A DNA stretch of 32,870 bases from Candidatus Methylobacter oryzae (GTDB lineage Bacteria > Pseudomonadota > Gammaproteobacteria > Methylococcales > Methylomonadaceae), in the NCBI GenBank assembly GCA_945861405.1, contig CAMAUL010000035.1, positions 1-32,870 of the forward strand, read 5' to 3'. The position numbers and the translations under genes are program-made. Shown here one piece after another: positions 8,739 to 17,167 of the stretch. A model generated the notes under the pieces. It saw nothing but the letters and a program-made list of their open reading frames with translations, was not told where the DNA came from and made no database searches. Numbering within the stretch: position 1 is the first letter of the stretch; every line of letters starts with the position of its first letter.

Positions 8739-8759
8739 TAAACTAAACGGTTTAGTTTA
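8739..8759. promoter_or_regulatory. Perfect palindromic operator for the TetR-family regulator
   Basis: Two 10-base half-sites, TAAACTAAAC (8739-8748) and GTTTAGTTTA (8750-8759), are perfect inverted repeats around a single G. The site sits in the 71-base gap between emrA (minus) and tetR (plus), where a TetR dimer could repress both directions. The binding itself is inferred from position and symmetry. Confidence 0.8.
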
Positions 8760-8797
8760 GTCTAGCGTATCAGCAGATATTACGCAAAAATAAAAAA

Positions 8798-9412
8798 ATG
8801 CCCTCAGAACCCATAGACCCCAAGCGCCTAGCCATTCTTAATGGCGCAACCCGTATGTTTCTGGCACACGGCTACCGTAACGTAAGCATGGAAAAAATCG
8901 CTCAGGCGGCACCGGTTTCCAAGGCGACGCTATACAACCATTTCGACAGCAAAAACGCCCTGCTGGCAGCGGTCATTTCCGAGCTTTGCGAATCTTTATT
9001 GCAAACCATGACCCAGGCCACTATCGAATCGGATGATGTTGAAAACAATCTGACCCAAATCGCGACATCCGCAGTGGATTTAATTTATGCCGAAGATGCC
9101 CTAGCCATTTACCGGCTGGTGGTAGCAGAAAGCCCTGATTTCCCTGAACTTGGTCAATTGTTCTATGCCAGCGGCCCGCAAGCTGCACTAACCCAGCTGG
9201 AAGATTATTTTCGGCGATTGAATGCCAGTGGCAGCTTTAACATTGCCGATCCGGTATTTGCGGCGGATGCGTTTTTCAGCATGCTGAAAGGTGATCTGCA
9301 TGTGCGCTGCCTGTTAACGAAAACGCTACGGCCTTCCGCTGATGACAAAAAACATCTGGTCTCGCGGGTCATTGCTTTTTACATGCGGGGTATGCTCCAT
9401 GCTGATTCATAA
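8798..9412 (+). CDS. TetR-family transcriptional regulator of the efflux locus
   Basis: A 204-residue repressor. The N-terminal helix-turn-helix domain (about residues 10-60: GATRMFLAHGYRNVSMEKIA, then VSKATLYNHFDSKNALL) is a canonical TetR DNA-binding domain. The C-terminal ligand/dimer domain resembles AcrR/RutR-type sensors and ends in a helix with RVIAFYMRGM. It is divergent from emrAB and its 3' end overlaps the outer-membrane factor gene by 14 bases, so regulator and channel share a transcript. The ATG at 8798 lacks a good ribosome site; it is the first start in the frame and gives a normal family length. The ligand is unknown. Confidence 0.9.
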   Translation: MPSEPIDPKRLAILNGATRMFLAHGYRNVSMEKIAQAAPVSKATLYNHFDSKNALLAAVISELCESLLQTMTQATIESDDVENNLTQIATSAVDLIYAEDALAIYRLVVAESPDFPELGQLFYASGPQAALTQLEDYFRRLNASGSFNIADPVFAADAFFSMLKGDLHVRCLLTKTLRPSADDKKHLVSRVIAFYMRGMLHADS

Positions 9413-10676
9413 AAAAACATTAATCGGCCTATTGATGGTTTTTGTTGCCACAGAAGCTTGGGCAGAAACGCTGGAAGACGCCTGGGACAGTGCCATTAAT
9501 AATAACCACCAGATCAAGTCGGCAAAAGCCGATACCAGTGCCTCCGAACAGCAGCTTCAATCGGCGCAAGGCCAACGCTTGCCTGATCTTAACGTGAGCA
9601 GCGGTTACACCCAGTTTAGTGAAACACCGGCCGCAAAAGCCCAAATTGCGGGCCAATCAACTCAGTTCAGTACCACTCAGGCCGGAAGCGTAAAAGCCCA
9701 GGCGATAGCCTCGGTGCCGATTTTTACCAGCGGGCGTATCAGTCATAACATCGATGCCGCCGAAGCCTCGTTGCAAGCCGTTCAATCCAATGAAACCACC
9801 TCGGTATTAAATATCAAAATGCAGGTGGCGGAAGCCTATATCACCGTGTTGCGTATGGAAAGCGCCTTGCAAGTCGCGCAAAGCCATGTCGATACGCTGG
9901 AGTTGCACATGAAGGATGTGAACAATCTGTTCGATCAAGGCATGGTTGCACGCAATGACGTATTGGCGGCCAATGTCGAACTGGTCAATGCCCAACAGCT
10001 GGTCGTTCAGGCGGACAATCAACTGGACATTGGTCGGGCACGCTATAACCGGTTACTGGATCGAAATCTTGCCGATACCGTTAAACTGACTCATCAGTTC
10101 CCGGACACTCCACAAGGGACATTAAACGAGCTGAGCAGCACTGCGATAAAACAACGCCCGGAACTGGTCGCGCTGGCGCAGCAAATAGAGTCGCTAGACC
10201 AACAGGCGCAAAGCGTAAAAGCCGGTCTGTTGCCGCAGGTCGCCGTCAATGGCGGCTATCAATATCAGGAAAACCGCTATCAGGCATTTCAAGGCCTGTG
10301 GATGGCCAATGTCGGTATGGAATGGAAGATTTTCGACGGCAGTTCCGGTCATCGTAGCGATGCGATAACTAGGCAAGCCATGTCCTTAAAAGAACAGCGC
10401 GACGATTTGTCCAGCATGATCGGCTTGCAGGTACGTCAAGCCTGGCTGGATATTCAAGAGACGCAAAAACGCATCGCCGTGACTCAGCAAGCCATAGCAC
10501 AAGCCGATGAAAATTTGAAAGTCACTACCGACCGCTACCAGCAGGGTTTGTCCACCAATACCGACGTGCTTAAGGCAGAAGATTTGCGCACCACCATCCA
10601 TGGTAATTTCAACAATGCTACTTACGATGCCGCATTGGCTACGCTACACTTGCGGCGTGCCGTGGGTGTTTTATAA
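9399..10676 (+). CDS. TolC-family outer membrane efflux factor
   Basis: A 425-residue outer-membrane channel of the OEP/TolC family. The chosen ATG at 9399 gives a clean signal peptide (LIHKKTLIGLLMVFVATEAWA, cleavage before ETLEDAW); the open frame extends 19 codons upstream into tetR, which would spoil the signal. Two OEP repeats are visible: an N-terminal half starting LEDAWDSAINNNHQIKSAKA with AEAYITVLRMESAL, and a C-terminal half with RPELVALAQQIESLDQQAQS and QVRQAWLDIQETQKRI, with long amphipathic coiled-coil helices in each. It overlaps tetR by 14 bases, suggesting translational coupling, and completes a tripartite pump with emrAB across the shared promoter. Confidence 0.9.
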   Translation: MLIHKKTLIGLLMVFVATEAWAETLEDAWDSAINNNHQIKSAKADTSASEQQLQSAQGQRLPDLNVSSGYTQFSETPAAKAQIAGQSTQFSTTQAGSVKAQAIASVPIFTSGRISHNIDAAEASLQAVQSNETTSVLNIKMQVAEAYITVLRMESALQVAQSHVDTLELHMKDVNNLFDQGMVARNDVLAANVELVNAQQLVVQADNQLDIGRARYNRLLDRNLADTVKLTHQFPDTPQGTLNELSSTAIKQRPELVALAQQIESLDQQAQSVKAGLLPQVAVNGGYQYQENRYQAFQGLWMANVGMEWKIFDGSSGHRSDAITRQAMSLKEQRDDLSSMIGLQVRQAWLDIQETQKRIAVTQQAIAQADENLKVTTDRYQQGLSTNTDVLKAEDLRTTIHGNFNNATYDAALATLHLRRAVGVL

Positions 10677-10703
10677 AGCGCATCATTCGAGATTGATGCG
10701 CTT
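10676..10703. terminator. Hairpin between the outer membrane factor and ferritin-like genes
   Basis: AAGCGCATCA (10676-10685) pairs perfectly with TGATGCGCTT (10694-10703) around an 8-base loop. It starts at the stop codon of the efflux channel gene and lies between two convergent genes, so it could serve both strands. No strong T-run follows. Confidence 0.55.
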
Positions 10704-10734
10704 CACTGCGTTCAGCACATCCTATAGATTTGCC

Positions 10735-11190
10735 TTACAAGTTAAACGGCTCAACATCGCCCGGTTTGCGGAGCATTTTATTCACTTCGTCAAGATGCAA
10801 TTCTTCCCCGACTATCATGTCTCTTGCATATTCCTCCAGCAGCACTGAAATACCCTCAGAAGCTTTCAGCAATTCAAAATAGGCGGCTATCGCTGTTTTC
10901 TCGTGCTCCATGCTTTCTCTTAGAATATCGCCAATATCATGTTTGGCTGTTTCCAATAAAGGGCCGATCTTAAGGGAAGGATGTCCTCCCAATAAGGTCA
11001 CCAGCTCACCCGCTTTATGCGCATGAGCAAGACTCTCGTCAGCATTGCCCTTAAGCCAGGAAACAATAGGAATACGGTTATAGCCATAAATCATAAGAGA
11101 GTAATGCGTGTAGCGAACAACCCCCGCCAATTCAAGCTCCATAATTTTGTTAAGAATTTCTACAGCCCGTTGCTTTTCTTGATCGTTCAT
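10735..11190 (-). CDS. Bacterioferritin-like / ferritin-like domain protein
   Basis: A 151-residue four-helix ferritin-like protein. The ATG at 11190 is preferred over one 11 codons upstream because GGAG lies about 10 bases before it. Candidate di-iron ligands are Glu18 or Glu20 (MELELAGVVRYTHY), Glu52 and His56 (ESLAHAHKAGEL), Glu95 or Glu97 (MEHEKTA), and Glu129/Glu130 with His132 (VGEELHLDEV). The ExxxH and EExH spacing resembles bacterioferritin, but the haem-ligand methionine position is unclear. Proposed role: iron oxidation or storage, or peroxide protection. It is isolated, with its promoter probably in the gap toward glyQ. It could also belong to a Dps-like or miaE-like subgroup. Confidence 0.75.
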   Translation of the reverse strand: MNDQEKQRAVEILNKIMELELAGVVRYTHYSLMIYGYNRIPIVSWLKGNADESLAHAHKAGELVTLLGGHPSLKIGPLLETAKHDIGDILRESMEHEKTAIAAYFELLKASEGISVLLEEYARDMIVGEELHLDEVNKMLRKPGDVEPFNL

Positions 11191-11430
11191 GTCGATTCTC
11201 CATTTGTTTAAAAAATACGCCACCTAACATTAAGATATTCATCAAAATCCTGATAACGATGTACGGCACCACATCAGTCTTTAATGGAGTTCGAGTATAA
11301 ACAATTCCGTTTTGGATAGATAACTAATCATGCAAAATCTGCAATGCTACTTATAACGAACGCTTCCAGGATGCCGGTATAAATTTGCGCAAACCCAATC
11401 TAACGATATGCCCCATCCCGGTTTTTCAGT

Positions 11431-11436
11431 TATAAT
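11431..11436 (+). promoter_or_regulatory. Candidate -10 box upstream of glyQ
   Basis: A perfect TATAAT lies 33 bases before the glyQ GTG. No good -35 hexamer is visible at the usual spacing, so this is a partial promoter match. The rest of the 11191-11469 gap shows no gene. Confidence 0.45.
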
Positions 11437-11469
11437 TCTCAACTTTTTATTGCCCAAGAGCATTAAACC

Positions 11470-12384
11470 GTGTCCAGCATAAACAACGACTTATCGACTT
11501 TTCAGGGACTCATCCTGGCCTTACAGGAATACTGGTCAGCTCAGGGCTGCATTTTATTGCAACCGTTGGATCAGGAAGTTGGCGCGGGGACATTCCATCC
11601 CGCCACTTTTTTACGCGCCATAGGCCCTGAGCCTTGGAACGCAGCCTATGTGCAACCGTCGCGCCGACCGACCGACGGACGTTTTGGCGAGAACCCCAAC
11701 CGTCTGCAACATTACTACCAATATCAGGTGGTTTTAAAACCATCACCGGACAATATTCAGGAACTGTACCTGGGTTCGTTACGCCATTTAGGCCTGGATT
11801 TGCTCGAACATGATGTGCGCTTTGTCGAAGACAATTGGGAATCGCCCACCTTGGGCGCATGGGGATTGGGCTGGGAAGTCTGGCTAAACGGCATGGAAGT
11901 GACCCAGTTCACCTATTTCCAGCAAGTCGGGGGGCTTGAATGCAGACCGATTACCGGTGAAATCACTTACGGGCTGGAGCGCATCGCGATGTACTTGCAG
12001 GGCGTTAAAAGCGTTTATGATCTGGTCTGGACTAACGGCCCATTCGGCACCGTCACTTACGGCGACGTGTTTCATCAAAATGAAGTGGAAATGTCCGCTT
12101 ACAACTTCGAGCACGCCAACGTTGAGTTCATGTTCCAGTGTTTCGACATGTACGAGCAGGAATGCACCAAACTGATCGCCTTGAATTTACCGTTACCGGC
12201 CTATGAAATGGTGCTGAAAGCCTCGCACGCCTTTAACCTGCTGGATGCGCGCCACGCCATTTCGGTTACCGAGCGCCAACGCTATCTGTTACGAGTCAGG
12301 AATTTGGCCAAATCCGTTGCTGAAGCCTATTACCAACGCCGGGAATCACTGGGCTTCCCGATGTTAACCGAGCAGGGAGCATAA
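11470..12384 (+). CDS. glyQ: Glycine--tRNA ligase alpha subunit
   Basis: Catalytic subunit of the heterotetrameric (alpha2beta2) bacterial glycyl-tRNA synthetase, class II, cytosolic. At 304 residues it is almost identical in length to E. coli GlyQ (303). Diagnostic stretches are [55 protein letters not shown] and [26 protein letters not shown] start at 11470 fits the family N-terminus; no ATG is available nearby. It is followed after one base by glyS, the usual operon. Confidence 0.97.
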   Translation: MSSINNDLSTFQGLILALQEYWSAQGCILLQPLDQEVGAGTFHPATFLRAIGPEPWNAAYVQPSRRPTDGRFGENPNRLQHYYQYQVVLKPSPDNIQELYLGSLRHLGLDLLEHDVRFVEDNWESPTLGAWGLGWEVWLNGMEVTQFTYFQQVGGLECRPITGEITYGLERIAMYLQGVKSVYDLVWTNGPFGTVTYGDVFHQNEVEMSAYNFEHANVEFMFQCFDMYEQECTKLIALNLPLPAYEMVLKASHAFNLLDARHAISVTERQRYLLRVRNLAKSVAEAYYQRRESLGFPMLTEQGA

Positions 12385-12385
12385 C

Positions 12386-14467
12386 ATGAGCACAAGCAAA
12401 CATTTACTGTTCGAGCTGGGTTCGGAAGAATTGCCACCCAAGACCTTGCTAAAACTGAGCAATGCCTTGTTGAACAACATCGTTCAGGGACTCAATGCCG
12501 CCGAGTTAACCTTTACCGGCAGCAAGGCTTACGCCACACCCAGACGTTTGGCCGTTCTGATTGAAAACCTGTCCACGGCGCAACCGGATAAAACCGTCGA
12601 TAAACGCGGCCCTGCCCTGCAAGCGGCATTTGCGCCCGACGGCACACCCAGTAAAGCGGCCTTGGGTTTTGCACTCAGCTGCGATACCACCTTCGACAAA
12701 CTGGAACGCTTGAAAACCGACAAGGGCGAATGGCTCAGTTTTACCCAAGCCGTCAAAGGGCAAGCAACCGAAAACCTGATCCCCGACATTATCCGCCAGA
12801 GCATCGCCGTATTACCAATTGCCAAGCGTATGCGCTGGGGCAGCTTCACTACCGAGTTCGTAAGACCCGTACACTGGGCGGTTTTGCTTTTCGGCGACGG
12901 CGTCATTGACACGGAAATTTTAGGACTGCAAACCGGTGCGACAACCCAAGGACACCGCTTCCACGCGCCGCAAGAAATCACCCTGACCAAGCCGGAAGAT
13001 TATGCCGATGTGTTGTACAAACAAGGCCGCGTCATTGCCGATATTGAGCAACGGAAAACGCTGATCCGCGATGCGGCGCAAAAAGCCGCCGCCGCAGTAA
13101 ACGGTTTTGCACATATCGAGGACGATTTGCTGGAAGAGATTGCCGCCCTGAACGAATGGCCGGTGCCGATTACCGGGACTTTCGATCCACGTTTTCTGGA
13201 GCTACCGCCAGAAGTGCTGATCACCACCATGCAGACCAACCAGAAATATTTTCCGGTTAAAAATGCCGACGGCGGTTTGCTGGCGAACTTCATCACTTTC
13301 AGCAACATTGAAAGCACCAACCCTAAATCCATCCAACAGGGCAATGAGCGCGTGGTGACCCCTCGTCTTTCCGATGCCGAATTTTTCTGGAACCAGGATC
13401 GTAAAAAAACGCTGGAAGATCGTGTAGAAAGCTTGTCCAGCGTTGTTTTCCAGGAGAGTTTGGGCACGGTTTACGACAAAACCATGCGGGTTAAAAACCT
13501 CGCCAAATTTATCGCCGGACACCTGAACGCCGATGTTGAACTGGCCGAACGCGCCGCGTTATTAGCCAAAACCGACCTGATGACCGAAATGGTCGGCGAA
13601 TTCGGCAATCTGCAAGGCATTATGGGACGCTACTATGCGCTGGCCGAGCACGAACCGAAAGCGGTCGCTCTGGCGCTTGAAGAGCAGTATTTCCCCAAAC
13701 AATCCGGTAGCCCAACTGCCGGCAGTACAACCGGGCAAATTCTCGCCATCGCGGAAAAAATAGACACGCTGGTCGGTATATTTGCCGTCGGCCTGATCCC
13801 TACCGGCGACAAAGACCCTTATGCGTTGCGCCGCGCTGCATTAGGCATACTTCGAACTATCATCGAGAATAAGCTTAACATCAACATCGTTGAGTTGACG
13901 GAATTTGCCAGCGTTCAGATTAAAACCATTTCCGATCAAACCGGCGCTCAACCTGCAACATCCGACCGGGTTATCGATTTTATTTTTGATCGCTTGAAAG
14001 GCTATTGCCTGGATCAAGGCTATAGCGCCGATGAGTTTGACGCAGTGATCGCAGTGACTCCCGCCGAACCGCTGGATTTTATGCAGCGTTTGCAGGCGGT
14101 TAAAGCCTTCAGGCAACTGCCTGAGGCCGAAAGCTTGGCGGCGGCGAACAAACGCATCCGCAATATCCTGAGAAAATCGGAGTCCCAACCGGCAGCTGCT
14201 GTCGGCACATTGCTTGAAGATCAAGAAAAACAGCTGTTGCAAGCCGCCCTGCAATCTGCCGAGGACATCAAACCATTACTGGCGCAGCATAATTATCAGG
14301 CGACACTTAACCGTCTGGCGGGCTTGCGTAATGATGTCGATGCGTTTTTCGATCATGTGATGGTGATGACCGATGACCTTGACTTGCGCGCCAACAGGCT
14401 GGCATTGCTCAACCTGTTATCCGAGCAGTTTTTGACCTGTGCCGACATTTCCAAACTGCAATCGTAA
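12386..14467 (+). CDS. glyS: Glycine--tRNA ligase beta subunit
   Basis: The tRNA-recognising beta subunit, 693 residues (E. coli 689). The N-terminus LLFELGSEELPPKTL, the central RMRWGSFTTEFVRPVHW and PPEVLITTMQTNQKYFPV, the HD-domain region RAALLAKTDLMTEMVGEFGNLQGIMGRYYA, and the PTGDKDPYALRRAALGILRTI block are all typical. The C-terminal anticodon-binding DALR-like domain ends with ANRLALLNLL. The ATG at 12386 has GGGAGC upstream, overlapping the end of glyQ. Residues and order appear complete. gmhB starts 4 bases after the stop. Confidence 0.97.
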   Translation: MSTSKHLLFELGSEELPPKTLLKLSNALLNNIVQGLNAAELTFTGSKAYATPRRLAVLIENLSTAQPDKTVDKRGPALQAAFAPDGTPSKAALGFALSCDTTFDKLERLKTDKGEWLSFTQAVKGQATENLIPDIIRQSIAVLPIAKRMRWGSFTTEFVRPVHWAVLLFGDGVIDTEILGLQTGATTQGHRFHAPQEITLTKPEDYADVLYKQGRVIADIEQRKTLIRDAAQKAAAAVNGFAHIEDDLLEEIAALNEWPVPITGTFDPRFLELPPEVLITTMQTNQKYFPVKNADGGLLANFITFSNIESTNPKSIQQGNERVVTPRLSDAEFFWNQDRKKTLEDRVESLSSVVFQESLGTVYDKTMRVKNLAKFIAGHLNADVELAERAALLAKTDLMTEMVGEFGNLQGIMGRYYALAEHEPKAVALALEEQYFPKQSGSPTAGSTTGQILAIAEKIDTLVGIFAVGLIPTGDKDPYALRRAALGILRTIIENKLNINIVELTEFASVQIKTISDQTGAQPATSDRVIDFIFDRLKGYCLDQGYSADEFDAVIAVTPAEPLDFMQRLQAVKAFRQLPEAESLAAANKRIRNILRKSESQPAAAVGTLLEDQEKQLLQAALQSAEDIKPLLAQHNYQATLNRLAGLRNDVDAFFDHVMVMTDDLDLRANRLALLNLLSEQFLTCADISKLQS

Positions 14468-14471
14468 ACGC

Positions 14472-15017
14472 ATGCCCGAAAACCGCTACGTGTTGCTGGA
14501 TCGTGATGGCGTCATTAATCAGGACTCGGATGACTTCATCAAATCCCCGGAACAATGGCTGCCGATAACCGGCAGCCTTGAGGCCATAGCCATGCTTAAT
14601 GAGCACGATTATAAAGTCGTGGTAATCACCAATCAGTCCGGTGTCGGGCGTGGCTTATTCGATACTGCGATGCTGGAAAAAATCCATGCAAAAATGCAAC
14701 GCATGACCGAAGAAAAAGGCGGAAAAATCGATGCGATCTATTTTTGCCCGCATGGCCCTGACGATAACTGCAACTGCCGCAAACCCAAACCGGGCTTGCT
14801 TGAACAGTTTGCAAACGAGCACAATGTCAGCCTGACCGGCATGGCTGTTATCGGCGATTCGCTACGCGACCTCCAGGCAGCAGAGGCGGTCGGTGCCAGC
14901 CCGATACTGGTCAAAACCGGTAAAGGCCAAAAAACCCTAACTGAAAATCCTAATCTCAACATTCCTGTTTTTGAGAACTTATATGACGCAGCAAAACACA
15001 TCACATCAAGATCCTAG
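14472..15017 (+). CDS. gmhB: D-glycero-beta-D-manno-heptose-1,7-bisphosphate 7-phosphatase
   Basis: A 181-residue cytosolic HAD phosphatase of the ADP-heptose pathway for LPS inner core. Motif I is LLDRDGVINQD (Asp10 and Asp12 catalytic); motif II is VVITNQSGVGRGLF; the zinc-binding loop CPHGPDDNCNCRKPKPG carries the Cys/His set specific to GmhB; motif IV is VIGDSLRDLQAA. The ATG at 14472 follows the glyS stop by 4 bases; a start 11 codons earlier inside glyS is less likely. A position after glyQS and before plsC is common in gammaproteobacteria. The related HisB-N phosphatase is excluded by context and by the lack of a HisB dehydratase domain. Confidence 0.93.
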   Translation: MPENRYVLLDRDGVINQDSDDFIKSPEQWLPITGSLEAIAMLNEHDYKVVVITNQSGVGRGLFDTAMLEKIHAKMQRMTEEKGGKIDAIYFCPHGPDDNCNCRKPKPGLLEQFANEHNVSLTGMAVIGDSLRDLQAAEAVGASPILVKTGKGQKTLTENPNLNIPVFENLYDAAKHITSRS

Positions 15018-15729
15018 GCCTAAAAACTATATCGGCTCGGCGCTGTTATTTGTAGGCATCTTCACTACCGCTACCGTAGTCGGCATATTGCTTATTTTAG
15101 GCATGCTGACGACCTTTAAAATACGCTGGAAAATCGGTTATGCCTGGTGCGCTATTATCGGGTGGATAACCAAAGTGACTTGCGGCCTCACCTATGAAGT
15201 CGAAGGATTGGAAACCATCGATCCGAAACGACCGGCGATTATCATGAGCAATCATCAGTCGGCATGGGAAACGCTGGCCTTGCGCTATATCCTCCCGCCG
15301 CATTCGGTGGTGATCAAACGCGAATTGCTTTATTTTCCGATCTGGGGCTGGTCGCTGCTGACCTTGAAATCCATCGTCATCAACCGGAAAAACCAACGTG
15401 CTTCATTACGTTCCTTGCTAGAGCAAGGCACTAGATATTTGAACGAGGGCTTATCGGTACTGGTTTTCCCGGAAGGCACCCGCGCCGGAGCCAGGGAAGT
15501 GTTGAAATTCAATATCGGCGGCGCGATGCTGGCGCATAAAACCGGTTTCCCGGTGATCCCCGTCGCGCATAATGCCGGTGATTTTTGGCCGCGTTACAGT
15601 TTTTTTAAATATCCCGGCGTGATCAAGGTAAAAGTCGGCCCAGCCATAGAGACTAAAGGGCGCAAAGCCGCCGACATCAATGCGGAAGCCGAGGCCTGGA
15701 TAAGGCAGGCCATGAAGGAGATGGATTGA
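14983..15729 (+). CDS. plsC: 1-acyl-sn-glycerol-3-phosphate acyltransferase
   Basis: A 248-residue inner-membrane acyltransferase that makes phosphatidic acid from lysophosphatidic acid. A hydrophobic segment near residues 19-43 (ALLFVGIFTTATVVGILLIL) anchors it. Block I is SNHQSAWET, with Glu where the family consensus NHx4D has Asp; this HQSxWE variant is common in proteobacterial homologues. Block III is FPEGTRAG, and block IV contains the proline of PVIPVAHNAG. The ATG at 14983 overlaps gmhB by 35 bases; a TTG four codons earlier is possible. It is the last gene of glyQ-glyS-gmhB-plsC and is followed by a hairpin. Confidence 0.92.
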   Translation: MTQQNTSHQDPRPKNYIGSALLFVGIFTTATVVGILLILGMLTTFKIRWKIGYAWCAIIGWITKVTCGLTYEVEGLETIDPKRPAIIMSNHQSAWETLALRYILPPHSVVIKRELLYFPIWGWSLLTLKSIVINRKNQRASLRSLLEQGTRYLNEGLSVLVFPEGTRAGAREVLKFNIGGAMLAHKTGFPVIPVAHNAGDFWPRYSFFKYPGVIKVKVGPAIETKGRKAADINAEAEAWIRQAMKEMD

Positions 15730-15734
15730 GGAAC

Positions 15735-15761
15735 AGGTTCAAGACGAAAAACCTTGAACCT
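15735..15761 (+). terminator. Hairpin after plsC
   Basis: AGGTTCAAG (15735-15743) pairs with CTTGAACCT (15753-15761) around an A-rich 9-base loop, 6 bases after the plsC stop. A direct repeat CCTTGAA follows immediately. There is no T-run, so the terminator call is moderate. Confidence 0.5.
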
Positions 15762-15779
15762 TGAACCTTGCACCTGACG

Positions 15780-15785
15780 TATAAT
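15780..15785 (+). promoter_or_regulatory. Candidate -10 box for the lipoprotein gene
   Basis: A perfect TATAAT sits 41 bases before the lipoprotein ATG. TTGAAC hexamers lie upstream, but at 13 or 20 bases rather than 17, so the -35 is uncertain. Confidence 0.45.
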
Positions 15786-15826
15786 GCCCCGCATCGCACT
15801 TTTAATTTAATAACGGTAACACTCAC

Positions 15827-16246
15827 ATGAAAAAACTATTGCTGATTTCCCTATCTGCCTTATTGCTGCCTGCCTGCTCAGATAGAAATCAATTCGAACA
15901 GGCTGTATTGGAACAAATACAATTAGAAAAAGCCTCTGAAAACGCTAATAAGGACTATAAAATATCCCCAGAGCGCATGGCTAAATGCGTCGTCGATACA
16001 GTCTCGAACAACATGCCCGGCATTTTTGCTCTCGATCCCAATCGCCTGATGGCTTACCGTAACTATACAAAAATGTTGACGCTATCCTCATCTAAAGACC
16101 CCAAAAAGACCCTGGAAGAACTACGCGTTGATTTCGGTTCGCCAAAAGAACTCGCTGAAGCTCATGCCAACTATACCGAAAGCCAGATGGACTGCTTATC
16201 TGCCCTGATCGGTGAATCAGAAGGCGCAGCAAAAGAAGAAAAATAA
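15827..16246 (+). CDS. Small predicted lipoprotein of unknown function
   Basis: 139 residues. A lipoprotein signal is clear: KK, a leucine-rich core, then LLPAC with Cys17 as the lipidation site. The residue after Cys is Ser, so outer-membrane sorting is expected under the +2 rule. The mature part is short, hydrophilic and mostly helical (FEQAVLEQIQLEKASENANK), with two further cysteines (CVVDTVSNNMPGIFALDP; MDCLSAL) that could pair, and a Lys/Glu-rich tail. I do not recognise the family. It stands between plsC and a convergent YchJ gene, with its own -10 candidate and a terminator hairpin. Confidence 0.75.
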   Translation: MKKLLLISLSALLLPACSDRNQFEQAVLEQIQLEKASENANKDYKISPERMAKCVVDTVSNNMPGIFALDPNRLMAYRNYTKMLTLSSSKDPKKTLEELRVDFGSPKELAEAHANYTESQMDCLSALIGESEGAAKEEK

Positions 16247-16265
16247 CCCTGTCTGTATGAGATTC

Positions 16266-16292
16266 AAGGGCGACTACTGGTTTGTCGCCCTT
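16266..16292. terminator. Bidirectional terminator hairpin
   Basis: AAGGGCGAC (16266-16274) pairs perfectly with GTCGCCCTT (16284-16292) around a 9-base loop. It sits between the stop codons of the convergent lipoprotein and YchJ genes and can act on both strands. Confidence 0.75.
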
Positions 16293-16313
16293 AAACTCCC
16301 ACAACCTAGGCCA

Positions 16314-16799
16314 TCAATCGGCTCCGCAACAGCGTTTAAACTTCTTGCCGCTACCGCATGAGCACGGGGCGTTCTTGCCCAGATTAGTCTGTAGCCCCAC
16401 CTTGCCGATGGACTTAACCAGCCCATCCAGATAAAACCAGCCGCCCGCGCGTTTAACAAACTGGCTGATCTCATTCATAACGAACTCTTCGCCATCCTGC
16501 AAATAATACGCCTTAAACTCCACCATGCCCTTAGCATCCTTGGCTCCGCCTTTTTTAGTATTGCCGATTTCCAAGCGCTGCCAATCGACTTTTTCTTTGG
16601 AAAAATCGATCAATTCAGGCCGTACAGAGGCATCCCAAGTATCCAGCAAATAATCGGCATTATGCATCGCATACGCGGCAAAGCGCGAACGCATTAAAGC
16701 TTCGGCAGTTACGGGCTTTTTGTCGCCGAAATGAAATAGGGCGCAGCATTGAGCGTATTCGATGCCCGAGCCGCAACGGCAGAAGATAGATGCATTCAA
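16314..16799 (-). CDS. YchJ-family protein with two SEC-C zinc motifs
   Basis: 161 residues of the UPF0225/YchJ family. An N-terminal zinc-binding motif CRCGSGIEYAQCC (about residues 8-20) and a C-terminal SEC-C motif CSCGSGKKFKRCC flank an NTF2-like fold recognised by TAEALMRSRFAAYAMHNADYLLDTW. SEC-C motifs resemble the C-terminal tail of SecA that binds SecB and ribosomes, but the role of YchJ is not established. The sequence appears complete. It is convergent with the lipoprotein gene and not in an operon. Confidence 0.88.
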   Translation of the reverse strand: MNASIFCRCGSGIEYAQCCALFHFGDKKPVTAEALMRSRFAAYAMHNADYLLDTWDASVRPELIDFSKEKVDWQRLEIGNTKKGGAKDAKGMVEFKAYYLQDGEEFVMNEISQFVKRAGGWFYLDGLVKSIGKVGLQTNLGKNAPCSCGSGKKFKRCCGAD

Positions 16800-17167
16800 A
16801 AGAAATTCCTTATTAAAGTTGGCGGCTTATTTTACCTTGATCTGCATTTGATAGCCGAGCATATAAGGATAAAATAAAAATAGGCGGCGATGGATTGCCC
16901 ATTGGGGGTAGGCCACCGTATGGATGCCAGTCTTTGCTGTCATTAAGAATGACTAACTTTAAATACTGTGATCAAGACGCTTGTTTTTGTTCGCCTGACA
17001 ACTATACTGAAAGCCGTTAATGAATCTTCAATACGTAAAACAACGTAGAAAAATAATCGGAAAATTGGGAAAATCAGCATCGGAACTATCCGTAACACCC
17101 AACCAAAAGCATTAGCTTTTATTATACTAATTTTGAAACTTTGTTCGACGACTTCAGGATCCCATCC
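16800..17167. other. Intergenic region upstream of the minor-pilin genes
   Basis: 368 bases with no credible gene. A short stem, AAAAGC/GCTTTT with an ATTA loop near 17105-17120, is followed by TATACT near 17121, a possible -10 for pilV on the plus strand. No sigma-54 (GG-N10-GC) site was seen. An 82-codon minus-strand frame here has no family features and was not called. Confidence 0.4.
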
